Source of the DNA: Variovorax sp. PBL-E5
GTDB lineage: Bacteria; Pseudomonadota; Gammaproteobacteria; Burkholderiales; Burkholderiaceae_C
Direction: 5' to 3'
Length of the DNA stretch: 64,000 nt
Assembly (NCBI RefSeq): GCF_901827185.1
Contig: NZ_LR594671.1
Location: forward strand, 1,798,001-1,862,000
Positions 9,117 through 18,203 of the stretch are shown piece after piece. The notes under the pieces were generated by a model that was not told the origin of the DNA, did no database searches, and saw only the letters and a program-made list of their open reading frames with translations. How positions within the stretch are numbered: position 1 is the stretch's first letter; the number at the start of each line of letters is the position of its first letter. The translations under genes were made by a program, and so were the position numbers.

Positions 9117-11090
9117 ATGGCCACAGACAGGACGATGTCCGAAACACATTCCGATCAACTGCTCAGCGAAGTCGCGGCACTGCCGCAATTGCCCGGCGTC
9201 TACCGCTATTTCGATGCGGCCGGCGCGGTGCTCTACGTGGGCAAGGCGCGCAACCTGCGAAAGCGCGTCGCGAACTATTTCCAGAAGAGCCATGCCGGCA
9301 CGCGCATCGGCCACATGATCTCGAAGATCGCCCGCATGGAGACCACGGTGGTGCGCTCCGAAGCCGAGGCGCTGCTGCTCGAGAACAACCTGATCAAGTC
9401 GCTCAAGCCGCGCTACAACATCCTGTTTCGCGACGACAAGAGCTATCCGTATCTGAAGATCGCCTCGCACACGTTTCCGCGGCTCGCCTACTACCGCGGC
9501 GCGGTCGACCGCAAACACCGCTACTTCGGTCCTTACCCGAGCGCCTGGGCGGTGAAGGAATCGATCCAGCTGCTGCAGAAGGTCTTCAAGCTGCGCACGT
9601 GCGAGGACACGGTGTACAGCAACCGCACGCGGCCCTGCCTGCTCTACCAGATCAAGCGCTGCACTGCGCCCTGCGTGGACTACATCACGCGCGAGGCCTA
9701 TGCGCAGGACGTGGCCAACGCGGAGGCCTTCCTGATGGGCGACACGCAGGCCGTGCTGACCCAGCTCGAGGCGCGCATGACGGCCCATGCAGAAAAGCTG
9801 GAGTTCGAGCAGGCGGCCGAGCTGCGCAACCAGATGTCGGCGCTGTCGCGCGTGCTCCATCAGCAGTCGATCGAGATCGCATCGGACAAGGACGTCGACA
9901 TCCTCGCGGTCAAGGTGCAGGGCGGCAAGGCCTGCGTCAACCTGGCGATGGTCCGCGGCGGGCGGCACCTGGGCGACCGCGCCTACTTCCCGGTGCATGT
10001 CGAGGACGCCACGCAGATCCAGCAGGGCGAGTACGAGTCGGAGGGCGACGATCCGCTGCCGCTTTCCGATGCGGTCGAGGTGCAGGTGCTCGAGGCTTTC
10101 ATCGCGCAGCACTACATCGACGTGCCCGTTCCCGCCACGCTGGTGCTGAGCGAACTGGTGAGCCGCGACCTGATCGCGGCCGTGTCGCAGCAGTCCGGCA
10201 CGCGCATCACGGCCGTGTTCCAGCCGCACGAGCAGCGCCGGCATTGGCTCGAGATGGCGCTCACGAACGCCGGCCTGCAGCTCGCGCGCCTGCTCGCCGA
10301 GGAGGGTTCGCAGCAAGCACGCACCCGCGCGCTGGTCGATGCGCTCGAACTCGCGCCGGACGACCTGGACAACTTCCGCGTCGAATGTTTCGACATCTCG
10401 CACACCGCGGGCGAGGCGACGCAGGCCTCGTGCGTGGTGTTCGAACACCATGTCATGCAGAACCGCGAATACCGGCGCTACAACATCGACGGCATCACGC
10501 CGGGCGACGACTACGCCGCGATGCGGCAGGTGCTGCATCGCCGCTATGGCAAGCTGGCCGAAGCGATGGCAGCGGAGAGCGACGCCCCGACGGCCGGCGA
10601 TGGCGGCGGTGCCGACGCGCGCCCGGGCACGCGGGCGGCGCAGATGCCCGACCTGGTGCTGGTCGATGGCGGCAAGGGACAGGTGTCGATGGCGCGCGAG
10701 GTGTTCAGCGAGCTGGGCCTGCCGCTGTCGCTGATCGTCGGCGTGGAAAAGGGCGAGGGGCGCAAGGTCGGCCTGGAAGAACTCGTGTTCGCCGATGGCC
10801 GCGAAAAAGTCTATCTGGGCCGCGACTCGGCCGCGCTGATGCTGGTCGCCCAGATCCGCGACGAGGCGCATCGCTTCGCGATCACCGGCATGCGCGCGAA
10901 ACGGGCGAAGGTGCGGGTGGGCGGCAGCCAGCTCGAAGACATCCCGGGCATCGGCCCCAAGCGTCGGGCTCGTTTGCTGCAGCGCTTCGGCGGCATCCGC
11001 GGCGTCGCGGCCGCCAGCGTGGAAGACATCGCATCGGTCGAAGGCATCGCCGCAGACCTCGCCGAAGAAATCTACAAAGCCCTGCACTGA
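9117..11090 (+). CDS. uvrC: excinuclease ABC subunit C
   Basis: The 657-residue UvrC makes the two incisions in nucleotide excision repair. In order it has an N-terminal GIY-YIG nuclease ([22 protein letters not shown]), a Cys-containing region, a central UVR coiled coil ([20 protein letters not shown]), the RNase H-like 5' nuclease domain ([18 protein letters not shown]) and a C-terminal tandem helix-hairpin-helix ([18 protein letters not shown]). There is a choice of start between ATG 9117 and ATG 9135; neither has a good Shine-Dalgarno. It is followed by a dispersed repeat and then pgsA. In many gammaproteobacteria uvrC and pgsA are also adjacent. Confidence 0.95.
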   Translation: MATDRTMSETHSDQLLSEVAALPQLPGVYRYFDAAGAVLYVGKARNLRKRVANYFQKSHAGTRIGHMISKIARMETTVVRSEAEALLLENNLIKSLKPRYNILFRDDKSYPYLKIASHTFPRLAYYRGAVDRKHRYFGPYPSAWAVKESIQLLQKVFKLRTCEDTVYSNRTRPCLLYQIKRCTAPCVDYITREAYAQDVANAEAFLMGDTQAVLTQLEARMTAHAEKLEFEQAAELRNQMSALSRVLHQQSIEIASDKDVDILAVKVQGGKACVNLAMVRGGRHLGDRAYFPVHVEDATQIQQGEYESEGDDPLPLSDAVEVQVLEAFIAQHYIDVPVPATLVLSELVSRDLIAAVSQQSGTRITAVFQPHEQRRHWLEMALTNAGLQLARLLAEEGSQQARTRALVDALELAPDDLDNFRVECFDISHTAGEATQASCVVFEHHVMQNREYRRYNIDGITPGDDYAAMRQVLHRRYGKLAEAMAAESDAPTAGDGGGADARPGTRAAQMPDLVLVDGGKGQVSMAREVFSELGLPLSLIVGVEKGEGRKVGLEELVFADGREKVYLGRDSAALMLVAQIRDEAHRFAITGMRAKRAKVRVGGSQLEDIPGIGPKRRARLLQRFGGIRGVAAASVEDIASVEGIAADLAEEIYKALH

Positions 11091-11107
11091 CCCGGCCGGC
11101 GAAGCCA

Positions 11108-11210
11108 GGCCCCTTCGTGAAACACCGCGGAACCGGCTTCGCCGGTCCGCCGGTGTTGCCCCCGGCAGGGGGCGGGCGGCTACGCGAAGCGAGCAAGCCT
11201 GGGGGCGAGC
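11108..11210 (+). repeat. dispersed intergenic repeat with three hairpins, copy 1
   Basis: A 103-bp element sits between uvrC and pgsA. It resembles the copy at 48903-49007 (about 80 percent by eye) and its last third also occurs at 47893-47926. It can fold as a long hairpin around GGCTTCGCC, a C5/G5 hairpin with loop GGCA, and a small CGC-GAA-GCG hairpin. The copies show compensatory base changes in each stem. The function is unknown; a REP-like element that affects transcript ends is one possibility. Confidence 0.75.
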
Positions 11211-11227
11211 CATATACACTCGTCGCG

Positions 11228-11794
11228 ATGTTCTGGACTCTGCCGACGATCATGACCTGGACGCGCATCGTCGCGATTCCGCTGATCGTGGGCGTTTTTT
11301 ACCTGCCGCTGTCCGAGCCGACGCGCAACCTCATCGCGACGGTGATGTTCATCGTGTTCGCGATGACCGATTGGCTCGACGGCTTTCTCGCGCGCAAGCT
11401 CAACCAGACCTCGGCCTTCGGTGCCTTTCTGGACCCCGTCGCCGACAAGTTCCTGGTGTGCGCGTCGCTGCTGGTCCTGGTGCACCTGAACCGCGCCGAC
11501 GTGTTCGTGGCGCTGATCATCATCGGCCGCGAGATCGCGATCTCGGCGCTGCGCGAATGGATGGCCCAGATCGGCGCCGGCAAGAGCGTGGCGGTGCACA
11601 TGCTCGGCAAGGTCAAGACGGTGGTGCAGATGGTCGCGATCCCGTTCCTGCTCTTCAACGGCCTGCTGTTCGGTGTGATCGACACCGGCGCCTGGGGGCG
11701 GTGGCTGATCTGGATCTCCGCCGTGCTCACGGTCTGGTCGATGGTCTATTACCTGCAAAAGGCCATTCCCGAAATCCGGGCCCGCGCGAAATGA
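11228..11794 (+). CDS. pgsA: CDP-diacylglycerol--glycerol-3-phosphate 3-phosphatidyltransferase
   Basis: The 188-residue inner-membrane enzyme makes phosphatidylglycerophosphate, the committed step to phosphatidylglycerol and cardiolipin. The CDP-alcohol phosphatidyltransferase motif is exact: DG-x2-AR-x8-G-x3-D-x3-D, with the eight variable residues KLNQTSAF between AR and G. Four to six hydrophobic helices surround it. ATG 11228 gives the canonical N-terminus with LPTIMTWTRI. A TATACA-like -10 lies only about 10 bp upstream, so the leader may be very short. The stop codon overlaps the next start (ATGA). Confidence 0.95.
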   Translation: MFWTLPTIMTWTRIVAIPLIVGVFYLPLSEPTRNLIATVMFIVFAMTDWLDGFLARKLNQTSAFGAFLDPVADKFLVCASLLVLVHLNRADVFVALIIIGREIAISALREWMAQIGAGKSVAVHMLGKVKTVVQMVAIPFLLFNGLLFGVIDTGAWGRWLIWISAVLTVWSMVYYLQKAIPEIRARAK

Positions 11795-12672
11795 CGGGAG
11801 CGGCCGGCCGGTCGGGCTGGTTGCGTGCGATGCCGGTGGTGTTCGTGTTCATCTGGAGCACGGGCTTCGTGGTGGCGCGTTTCGGCATGCCCTATGCGCC
11901 GCCGCTCAAGTTCCTGGCGGTGCGCTACGCGCTGTCAGTGATCTGCTTCCTCGTCTGGGTGCGCGTTGCGCGTGTCGCATGGCCGGTCCGGCGCGCGCAG
12001 TGGGCGCATCTGGCGGTTACCGGCGTCCTGATGCAGGCGGGTTATCTTGGGGGTGTCTGGGCGGCCGTGCGGGCAGGCATGGGCTCGGGTCTCACGGCGC
12101 TGCTGGTCGGAATCCAGCCGGTGCTCACGGCCATCTGGTTGTCGATGCGCGGCGGCTCGATCACGCGCCGGCAGTGGGCCGGCCTGATACTCGGCTTCGC
12201 CGGCCTGGTGCTGGTGGTCTTTCGCAAGCTGGGCCAGGGCACGGAGGTCAGCGCGCTGACCATGGGGCTTGCGCTGATGGCCCTTTTCTCCATCACGATC
12301 GGCACGCTGTACCAGAAGCGCTTCGTCGCGCCTTGCGATGTTCGCAGCGCCAGCGCGGTTCAGCTCAGCGCGGCGCTGCTCGTCACGCTGCCCTTCGCCG
12401 CGCTGGAAACCGACGCCATTCAATGGAACCTGTCCTCAGGCGGCGCGATGGCGTGGTCGGTGCTGGGGTTGTCGCTGGGCGGCAGCTCGCTGCTCTACAT
12501 CCTCATCCAGCGCGGGACCGCCACCGCGGTCACGAGCCTGCTCTACCTGGTGCCGCCGTGCACCGCGGTCATGGCCTGGGTGCTGTTCGGGGAGCCGATC
12601 ACCGCCATGACGGTGGCCGGCATCGCGACGACGGCTGTCGGCGTGAGCCTGGTGGTGCGCGGCGAGCGCTGA
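11791..12672 (+). CDS. EamA/DMT-family transporter
   Basis: The 293-residue protein has about ten transmembrane helices arranged as two EamA repeats (residues about 12-140 and 160-290), the drug/metabolite transporter architecture of RhaT/YdcZ relatives. Conserved features include FIWSTGFVVARFGMP at the start of repeat 1 and VPPCTAVMAWVLFGEPI in repeat 2, where the Gly-Glu-Pro turn precedes the last helices. The substrate cannot be predicted. It overlaps pgsA by 4 bp and is probably translationally coupled. Confidence 0.88.
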   Translation: MTGAAGRSGWLRAMPVVFVFIWSTGFVVARFGMPYAPPLKFLAVRYALSVICFLVWVRVARVAWPVRRAQWAHLAVTGVLMQAGYLGGVWAAVRAGMGSGLTALLVGIQPVLTAIWLSMRGGSITRRQWAGLILGFAGLVLVVFRKLGQGTEVSALTMGLALMALFSITIGTLYQKRFVAPCDVRSASAVQLSAALLVTLPFAALETDAIQWNLSSGGAMAWSVLGLSLGGSSLLYILIQRGTATAVTSLLYLVPPCTAVMAWVLFGEPITAMTVAGIATTAVGVSLVVRGER

Positions 12673-12792
12673 GGCCGGCGAGCCGTCATCGGTGCGCGGG
12701 TCACAAGCCGCCGCTATATTCGAGTGAAAGGCGCAGCGCGGGACTTCGGCGCACGCGCCCCTTTCTTCCATGAGACACCAAAGGATCGAGCC

Positions 12793-13878
12793 ATGAGCAC
12801 CCAGCGCATCGCAGTCATCGCCGGCGACGGCATCGGCAAGGAAACCATGCCCGAAGGCCTGCGGGTCCTCGATGCCGCGGCCCGCAAATTCGGCATCGAC
12901 CTGAAGTTCGACCACTTCGGTTTTTCGAGCTGGGACTACTGCGAGAAGCACGGCAAGATGCTGCCCGACGACTGGAAAGACCAGATCGGCGGCCACGACG
13001 CCATCTACTTCGGCGCCGTCGGCTGGCCCGAGAAGATCGCGGACCACGTGTCGCTCTGGGGCTCGCTGCTGCTGTTTCGCCGCGAGTTCGACCAGTACAT
13101 CAACCTGCGGCCCGCGCGCCTGATGCCCGGCATCGTGGCGCCGGTAGTGCGGCGCGACGGCACGCCGCGGCAGCCCGGCGAGATCGACATGTACATCGTG
13201 CGCGAGAACACCGAAGGCGAATATTCGAGCATCGGCGGGCGCATGTACGAAGGCACCGCGCGCGAGATCGTGGTGCAGGAAACCGTGATGTCCCGCGTGG
13301 GCGTCGATCGGGTGCTCAAGTTCGCCTTCGAGCTCGCCCAATCGCGGCCCAAGAAGCATCTGACCAGCGCGACCAAGTCCAACGGCATCTCGATCACCAT
13401 GCCGTACTGGGACGAGCGCGTGGCGCAGATGGCCAAGAGCTATCCGGGCGTCAGGCTGGACAAGTTCCATATCGACATCCTCACCGCGCACTTCGTGCAG
13501 CGGCCCGATTTCTTCGACGTGGTGGTGGCGAGCAACCTGTTCGGCGACATCCTGTCCGACCTGGGGCCTGCCTGCACCGGCACCATCGGCATCGCACCGA
13601 GCGCGAATCTCAATCCCGAGCGCACGACGCCTTCGCTGTTCGAGCCGGTGCACGGGTCGGCGCCGGACATCGCGGGCAAGGGCATCGCCAATCCGATCGG
13701 CCAGATCTGGTGCGGCGCGATGATGCTGGAGTTCCTCGGCCACAAGGCTGCGCACGATGCAATCCTGGCGGCGATCGAGAAGGTCCTGGCGCCGGGAAGC
13801 GGCGCGCCGCGCACGCCGGACATCGGTGGAAGCGCAAGCACGGCCGATCTGGGCCAGGCCATCGCACAGGCGCTCTGA
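12793..13878 (+). CDS. ttuC: tartrate dehydrogenase/decarboxylase-like enzyme
   Basis: The 361-residue member of the isocitrate/isopropylmalate dehydrogenase superfamily most resembles TtuC (tartrate dehydrogenase, also D-malate dehydrogenase, decarboxylating). Supporting motifs are GDGIGKE at the N-terminus, RENTEGEYSSIGGR for substrate binding, ATKSNG, and SNLFGDILSDLGPA, which carries the metal-binding aspartates. The C-terminal block FEPVHGSAPDIAGKGIANP is the NAD adenosine site. ATG 12793 has AAGGA eight bases upstream. It stands alone between the EamA gene and hupB. D-malate versus tartrate specificity is not resolvable here. Confidence 0.85.
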   Translation: MSTQRIAVIAGDGIGKETMPEGLRVLDAAARKFGIDLKFDHFGFSSWDYCEKHGKMLPDDWKDQIGGHDAIYFGAVGWPEKIADHVSLWGSLLLFRREFDQYINLRPARLMPGIVAPVVRRDGTPRQPGEIDMYIVRENTEGEYSSIGGRMYEGTAREIVVQETVMSRVGVDRVLKFAFELAQSRPKKHLTSATKSNGISITMPYWDERVAQMAKSYPGVRLDKFHIDILTAHFVQRPDFFDVVVASNLFGDILSDLGPACTGTIGIAPSANLNPERTTPSLFEPVHGSAPDIAGKGIANPIGQIWCGAMMLEFLGHKAAHDAILAAIEKVLAPGSGAPRTPDIGGSASTADLGQAIAQAL

Positions 13879-13941
13879 AACACCTGCTGAAAATCGCCCT
13901 TAAAATCGCGGTCCCCGCTGCGTCGCGCGCTGAGTGTCGTA

Positions 13942-13970
13942 TTGACACCCCGTAGGCCAGTGGTTGTAAT
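13942..13970 (+). promoter_or_regulatory. sigma-70 promoter for the HU gene
   Basis: TTGACA at 13942-13947, a 17-bp spacer and TGTAAT at 13965-13970 give a near-consensus promoter about 130 bp upstream of the HU start codon. Confidence 0.75.
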
Positions 13971-14101
13971 CCTTGTCGGCAGTGCGCTGCCGGCGCGTCA
14001 GAACTGCCACCCTTTCTTCCTTCATCACGCCCGTGGCGTCGTCATGGGCTGGCATTGCTTCTGACGAAACCGATCAACAATTTTTCCTGCAAGGGGTCCT
14101 T

Positions 14102-14374
14102 GTGAACAAAACCGAACTGATTGAGCACATCGCAAAAAACGCCGACATCTCCAAAGCCGCTGCCACGCGCGCACTCGAATCGACCATCGGCGCCATTCGT
14201 ACCACGCTCAAAAAGGGCGGCTCCGTGTCGCTCGTCGGCTTCGGCACTTTCGCAGTGGGCAAACGGGCCGCTCGCACGGGGCGCAATCCGCGCACCGGCG
14301 ACGCGATTAAAATCAAGGCAGCCAAGATTCCCAAGTTCCGTCCCGGCAAGGCGTTGAAAGACGCGTTGAACTGA
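14102..14374 (+). CDS. hupB: DNA-binding protein HU
   Basis: The 90-residue HU/IHF family nucleoid protein matches throughout: [12 protein letters not shown], the GFGTF turn before the beta arm, [10 protein letters not shown] at the proline-containing DNA-intercalating arm tip, and [12 protein letters not shown] at the end. The start is GTG at 14102 with AAGGGG five bases upstream; the open frame extends further upstream but without homology. It has a strong promoter and a leader of more than 100 nt. tRNA-Val follows 18 bp after the stop, so the tRNA is probably processed from the same transcript. Confidence 0.95.
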   Translation: MNKTELIEHIAKNADISKAAATRALESTIGAIRTTLKKGGSVSLVGFGTFAVGKRAARTGRNPRTGDAIKIKAAKIPKFRPGKALKDALN

Positions 14375-14392
14375 GACATCGTTTTCCCGGTG

Positions 14393-14468
14393 GGGTGCTT
14401 AGCTCAGCTGGTAGAGCGGCGCCCTTACAAGGCGTAGGTCGGGGGTTCGAACCCCTCAGCACCCACCA
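14393..14468 (+). tRNA. tRNA-Val (anticodon UAC)
   Basis: The 76-nt cloverleaf has acceptor GGGTGCT/AGCACCC, D-arm GCTC/GAGC, an anticodon stem GCGCC/GGCGT around loop CTTACAA (anticodon TAC), T-arm GGGGG-TTCGAAC-CCCTC-type sequence and an encoded 3' CCA. It lies between hupB and ppiD. Confidence 0.97.
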
Positions 14469-14478
14469 TCCGATGCAA

Positions 14479-14504
14479 AGGCGAACGAAGTGTTCGCCTT
14501 TTTT
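14479..14504 (+). terminator. rho-independent terminator after tRNA-Val
   Basis: An 8-bp stem AGGCGAAC/GTTCGCCT with a 5-nt loop is followed by a T run, 10 bp past the tRNA 3' end. Confidence 0.9.
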
Positions 14505-14542
14505 GTTGCTGTCCAGGCATCCGTCACAGAGAGTGTTCAAGC

Positions 14543-16459
14543 ATGTTTGATTCCTTCCGCAAGTACAACAAGATCGTCATGGTGTTCTTGTTCTTGCTGA
14601 TCATTCCGTCGTTCGTGCTGTTCGGCGTCGATCGGTATCAACAGGGTGGCGGCAGCGGCGAGAAGGTCGCCCGCGTGGCTGGCGACGACATCACGCGGCC
14701 GGAATGGGACGCGCAGCACCGCAACGAGGTGGACCGGATTCGGCAGCAGGCACCCAATGTCGACCCGGCCCTGCTCGATTCGGATGCGGCGCGCTACGCG
14801 ACGCTGGAGCGCATGGTGCGCGACCGCGTTCTCTCGGCCGCGGCCTCGAAATCGAACATGACCGTCTCCGAGGAGCGGCTCTCGCGCTTGTTCGCCGAAG
14901 ACGCGGGGCTGGCCTCCTTCCGCACGCCCGACGGCAAGTTCGATCGCGAACGCTTCATGCAGGTTACCGGCCGCACGCCCGAGCAGTACGAAGCGTCCGT
15001 GCGCGCCGAACTGGCCACGCAGCAGGTGCTGCTCGGCATCTCCGGCACCGCCTTTGCCACGTCCGCGCAGGCGGCCGCCGCGCTGAACGCGTTCTACGAC
15101 CGGCGCGAGGTGCAGGTGGCGCGTTTCAATCCGGCCGACTTCACGGCCAAGGTCAGCGTCAGCGACGCCGACCTCGAGAGCTACTACAAGGCCCACGCCG
15201 CCCAGTTCCAGGTGCCCGAGCAAGCCAACATCGAGTACCTGCTGCTGGACCTCGATGCAGCCAAGAAGAACATCGCCGTCAACGAGGCCGATCTCAAGAC
15301 CTACTACGACCAGAATATGGCCCGCTTCGGCACCAAGGAGGAACGGCGCGCCAGCCACATCCTCATCAGCGCACCCGCCGGGGCGCCGGCCGCCGAGCGC
15401 GAGAAGGCGCGCGCGAAGGCGCAACAACTGCTGGCCGAAGTTCGCAAGGCGCCCAATACTTTCGCCGAGGTCGCACGCAAGAACTCGCAGGATCCCGGGT
15501 CGGCGGAGAAGGGCGGCGATCTCGATTTCGTGACGCGCGGCGCCATGGTCAAGCCGTTCGAGGACGTCCTGTTCGCGCTCAAGAAGGGCGAGATCAGCGA
15601 TGTCGTCGAGACCGAGTTCGGCTATCACATCATCCAGCTCAACGACATCAAGCCGGCCGTGGTTCCGCCGTTCGACAAGGTGCGCGCCACCATCGAGAAC
15701 GAGCTGCGCAGTCAGCAGGCAACACAGGAATTCGCCAAGGCAGCCGAGAGCTTCACCGACATCGTCTATCAGCAGCCCGACAGCCTGAAGCCGGCGGCGG
15801 ACAAGCTCAAGCTGACCATCCAGACCGCGAGCCAGGTCGGACGTACACCGGCGCCTGGCGCGACGGGCGTGCTGGGGAGCCGCAACTTCCTGAGCGCGCT
15901 CTATGCTGCCGATTCGCTCGAACGCAAGCACAACACCGAAGCCATCGAAATCGGGCCGAACCAGCTCGTCTCGGGACGCATCACGAAATACGCGCCCGCG
16001 CGCTCGTTGCCGTTCGACGAGGTCAAGGACAAGGTCCGGACCCTGGTGGTCGCTGAACGTGCCGCGGCGCTTGCCAGGACCGAAGGCGAGGCCAGGCTTG
16101 CAGCCTGGCGTTCCGATGCCGCCGGCGCCACCTTCGCGGCGCCGATCACCGTGTCGCGTCTGGAGACGCAATCCCAGCCCGCGCCCGTGATCGAAGCCGC
16201 CTTGCGTGCCGACATCGCCAAGCTGCCTGCCTTCATCGGCGTCGATCTGGGCGCTCAGGGATATGCTGTCGTGCGCGTCAACAAGTCCGTGCCCCGCACG
16301 CCGCCCGCGACCGAGGAAGCGCACCACGAGAACGAGCAGTTTGCGCAGGCGGTGGCCTCGGCAGAGAACGCGGCCTACTACGACGTGTTGAAGGACAGGT
16401 TCAAGGCTCAGATTCTGGTGCCGAGGCCCGCAGATACACCTGCCACCGCGGAACGCTAG
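14543..16459 (+). CDS. ppiD: periplasmic-facing peptidyl-prolyl isomerase PpiD
   Basis: The 638-residue membrane-anchored chaperone assists outer-membrane and periplasmic protein folding at the Sec exit. One N-terminal transmembrane helix (about residues 12-28) is followed by a SurA-like N domain, then a parvulin domain at about residues 265-365 (RRASHILI, FAEVARKNSQDPGSAEKGGDL, and FGYHIIQL), then a long C-terminal segment with a second degenerate parvulin-like region. The length is typical of PpiD (about 620-650). It is flanked by tRNA genes. Confidence 0.93.
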   Translation: MFDSFRKYNKIVMVFLFLLIIPSFVLFGVDRYQQGGGSGEKVARVAGDDITRPEWDAQHRNEVDRIRQQAPNVDPALLDSDAARYATLERMVRDRVLSAAASKSNMTVSEERLSRLFAEDAGLASFRTPDGKFDRERFMQVTGRTPEQYEASVRAELATQQVLLGISGTAFATSAQAAAALNAFYDRREVQVARFNPADFTAKVSVSDADLESYYKAHAAQFQVPEQANIEYLLLDLDAAKKNIAVNEADLKTYYDQNMARFGTKEERRASHILISAPAGAPAAEREKARAKAQQLLAEVRKAPNTFAEVARKNSQDPGSAEKGGDLDFVTRGAMVKPFEDVLFALKKGEISDVVETEFGYHIIQLNDIKPAVVPPFDKVRATIENELRSQQATQEFAKAAESFTDIVYQQPDSLKPAADKLKLTIQTASQVGRTPAPGATGVLGSRNFLSALYAADSLERKHNTEAIEIGPNQLVSGRITKYAPARSLPFDEVKDKVRTLVVAERAAALARTEGEARLAAWRSDAAGATFAAPITVSRLETQSQPAPVIEAALRADIAKLPAFIGVDLGAQGYAVVRVNKSVPRTPPATEEAHHENEQFAQAVASAENAAYYDVLKDRFKAQILVPRPADTPATAER

Positions 16460-16489
16460 TTTTTTGACGCTACAATTGCGAACTCTGCG

Positions 16490-16565
16490 GTGGCTGTAGC
16501 TCAGCTGGTAGAGTCCCAGATTGTGATTCTGGTCGTCGTGGGTTCGAGTCCCATCAGCCACCCCA
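16490..16565 (+). tRNA. tRNA-His (anticodon GUG)
   Basis: The cloverleaf has acceptor GTGGCTG/CAGCCAC, D-arm GCTC/GAGT, anticodon stem CCAGA/TCTGG around loop TTGTGAT (anticodon GTG), T-arm with GGTTCGAGTC, and an encoded CCA. G at 16489 can pair with C16562 as the extra G-1:C73 pair that identifies tRNA-His. A TACAAT -10-like element at 16471-16476 suggests its own promoter. Confidence 0.97.
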
Positions 16566-16576
16566 AATCTTCTTGA

Positions 16577-16609
16577 TAAAAGCGCCGACCGTCTGGTCGG
16601 CGCTTTTTT
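16577..16609 (+). terminator. rho-independent terminator after tRNA-His
   Basis: A 12-bp stem (AAAGCGCCGACC/GGTCGGCGCTTT, loop GTCT) ends in a T run. Confidence 0.9.
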
Positions 16610-16620
16610 GTTTGCGGCGC

Positions 16621-16648
16621 TTGCGGCAATTGGGATTTGAATTAGAAT
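16621..16648 (+). promoter_or_regulatory. putative sigma-70 promoter of the H-NS-like gene
   Basis: TTGCGG at 16621-16626, a 16-bp spacer and TAGAAT at 16643-16648 lie in the most AT-rich stretch of this neighbourhood, 32 bp before the start codon. Confidence 0.5.
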
Positions 16649-16679
16649 TTTGACTTTCCAATTCGGAGGATTTGCATCG

Positions 16680-17018
16680 ATGGCCTCGACCCTTGCAGAT
16701 ATCAATTCCCAGATCAAGAAGCACGACGAGCAGATTGCACAATTGCGCAAGCAAGCCGAAGAACTGCGCAACCAAGAACGCGCGGGCATCATCGAGGAGC
16801 TGCGCAAAAAAGTTGCCGAATATGGATTGACCGCCGCCGATCTGAAGCTCACCCCGCGTGCAGGCAAACGCGGTTCAGGCGCTGCGGCCCCCAAGTCCGC
16901 CGCAAAATACCGCTCGCCCAATGGCGAAACCTGGTCGGGCGGGCGTGGGCGCAAACCGCGCTGGATCACCGAGGCACTCGCCGCTGGAAAATCGCTGGCG
17001 GACTTCGAGATCAAGTAG
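16680..17018 (+). CDS. H-NS family nucleoid-associated protein
   Basis: The 112-residue H-NS/MvaT-superfamily DNA-binding protein has an N-terminal coiled coil (about residues 5-55, heptads with IKKHDEQIAQLRKQAEELR), a low-complexity linker rich in Ala/Lys/Gly, and a C-terminal H-NS DNA-binding domain. That domain includes YRSPNGETWSGGRGRKPRWI, with RGRKP as the AT-hook-like minor-groove contact. It likely silences AT-rich DNA. GGAGGA lies nine bases before ATG 16680. It is monocistronic, bounded by the tRNA-His terminator and its own terminator. Confidence 0.92.
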   Translation: MASTLADINSQIKKHDEQIAQLRKQAEELRNQERAGIIEELRKKVAEYGLTAADLKLTPRAGKRGSGAAAPKSAAKYRSPNGETWSGGRGRKPRWITEALAAGKSLADFEIK

Positions 17019-17038
17019 TTCCCGCACCGCCGAACATG

Positions 17039-17064
17039 AAAAAGCCCGCGCGAGCGGGCTTTTT
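17039..17064 (+). terminator. bidirectional terminator between the H-NS-like gene and the quinone oxidoreductase
   Basis: An 11-bp stem AAAAAGCCCGC/GCGGGCTTTTT with a 4-nt loop has A and T tracts on both sides. It can serve both convergent genes. Confidence 0.9.
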
Positions 17065-17087
17065 CGTTGCGGCTGCTCGCAGGGTCT

Positions 17088-18074
17088 TCAGTTCACCATG
17101 ACCAGCTTGCCCTTGACGCCACGCGAGCCGAGGCGCTCGTAGGCGGCCTTCAAGGCTGCCATGGGCATCGTCCGGTCGATCACGGGCTTGATCTTTCCCT
17201 GGCCGTACCATCTTGCCAATTCGGCCATCATCTGCGCATTGGCTTTGGGCTCGCGCTTGGCGAAATCACCCCAGAACACGCCCACTACCGATGCGCCTTT
17301 GAGCAGCATCAAATTCAATGGCAGCGATGGAATCGGGCCGGCAGCGAAGCCGACGACGAGATAGCGGCCCCGCCAGCCGATCGAGCGGAACGCGGGCTCG
17401 GCGAATTCGCCGCCCACCGGATCGTAGATGACGTCGGGGCCTTTGCCGTTCGTTGCCGACTTGATGGCTTCGCGAAATCCGTTGGGCAACGCGTTCGTGG
17501 TGTAGTTGATGGCGAGGTCGGCGCCAATGGATTTGCAGAGCTCGCATTTCTCATCGGTCGACGCTGCGGCAATGACTTTGGCGCCTGCGGCCTTTGCGAT
17601 CTGAATTGCCGCGGTGCCGACGCCACCTGCCGCGCCGAGTATCAAGACGGTTTCGCCGGACTTGAGTTGCGCCCTGTCCATCAATGCATGCCAAGAGGTC
17701 CCGTAAATCATGATGAACGCCGCCGCGTCGACATACCCGAAGCCCTCGGGCAGCGGCATGCACAGCGCAGCAGGCGCCAGCGTGTGGGTGGCGAAGCCTC
17801 CGGTGCCCGAAAGACAGGCGATGTTCTGTCCGAGGTGCAGGTGGGTGACCCCTTCGCCGACGGCGGCGACCACGCCCGCGTATTCCGATCCGGGCACGAA
17901 GGGCAGCGGCGGCTTGATCTGGTATTTGTTCTGGACGATCAGCAGGTCAGGAAAATTCAGGCTCGCAGCCTTGATGTCGATCAACACCTGGCCAGGGCCG
18001 GGCACCGGGGTCGGCAGTTCTTTCCAGGTCAGCGCTTCGACGCCGGTCGGGTTCTCGCAGAGCCATGCGTGCAT
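17088..18074 (-). CDS. NADPH:quinone oxidoreductase family protein (zinc-independent MDR)
   Basis: The 328-residue medium-chain dehydrogenase/reductase of the quinone-oxidoreductase/crotonase-like branch has a GroES-like N-terminal domain (FVPGSEYAGVVAAVGEGV) and a Rossmann domain with the nucleotide motif LGAAGGVGTAAIQIAKAAGA (residues about 148-167). It lacks the zinc-ligand pattern of alcohol dehydrogenases. It would reduce quinones or enoyl substrates with NADPH in the cytoplasm. The start ATG 18074 is preceded by AAAAGGAG; an upstream in-frame ATG is less likely. It is divergent from surE. Confidence 0.9.
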   Translation of the reverse strand: MHAWLCENPTGVEALTWKELPTPVPGPGQVLIDIKAASLNFPDLLIVQNKYQIKPPLPFVPGSEYAGVVAAVGEGVTHLHLGQNIACLSGTGGFATHTLAPAALCMPLPEGFGYVDAAAFIMIYGTSWHALMDRAQLKSGETVLILGAAGGVGTAAIQIAKAAGAKVIAAASTDEKCELCKSIGADLAINYTTNALPNGFREAIKSATNGKGPDVIYDPVGGEFAEPAFRSIGWRGRYLVVGFAAGPIPSLPLNLMLLKGASVVGVFWGDFAKREPKANAQMMAELARWYGQGKIKPVIDRTMPMAALKAAYERLGSRGVKGKLVMVN

Positions 18075-18203
18075 GCTCGTCTCTCCTTTTGAGGTGGGTC
18101 TTGAGGACAATAAACAAGGGTCATGATAGGCGGCGGCGCAAGGTGGCTGTTGTCCCTGTCGTGACGCACCCGGCGCCTACAATCGCGCGCACTCAAAGAC
18201 GAC

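Noticed and set aside
14393..16565. tRNA-Val and tRNA-His as attachment sites of an integrated element
   Set aside because: No integrase, no direct repeat of a tRNA 3' end and only housekeeping genes between and around them.
14537..17014. 825-codon open frame on the minus strand across ppiD and H-NS
   Set aside because: It runs antisense to well-identified genes, even through a tRNA and terminators, and has low-complexity Arg/Gly-rich translation typical of GC-rich shadow frames.
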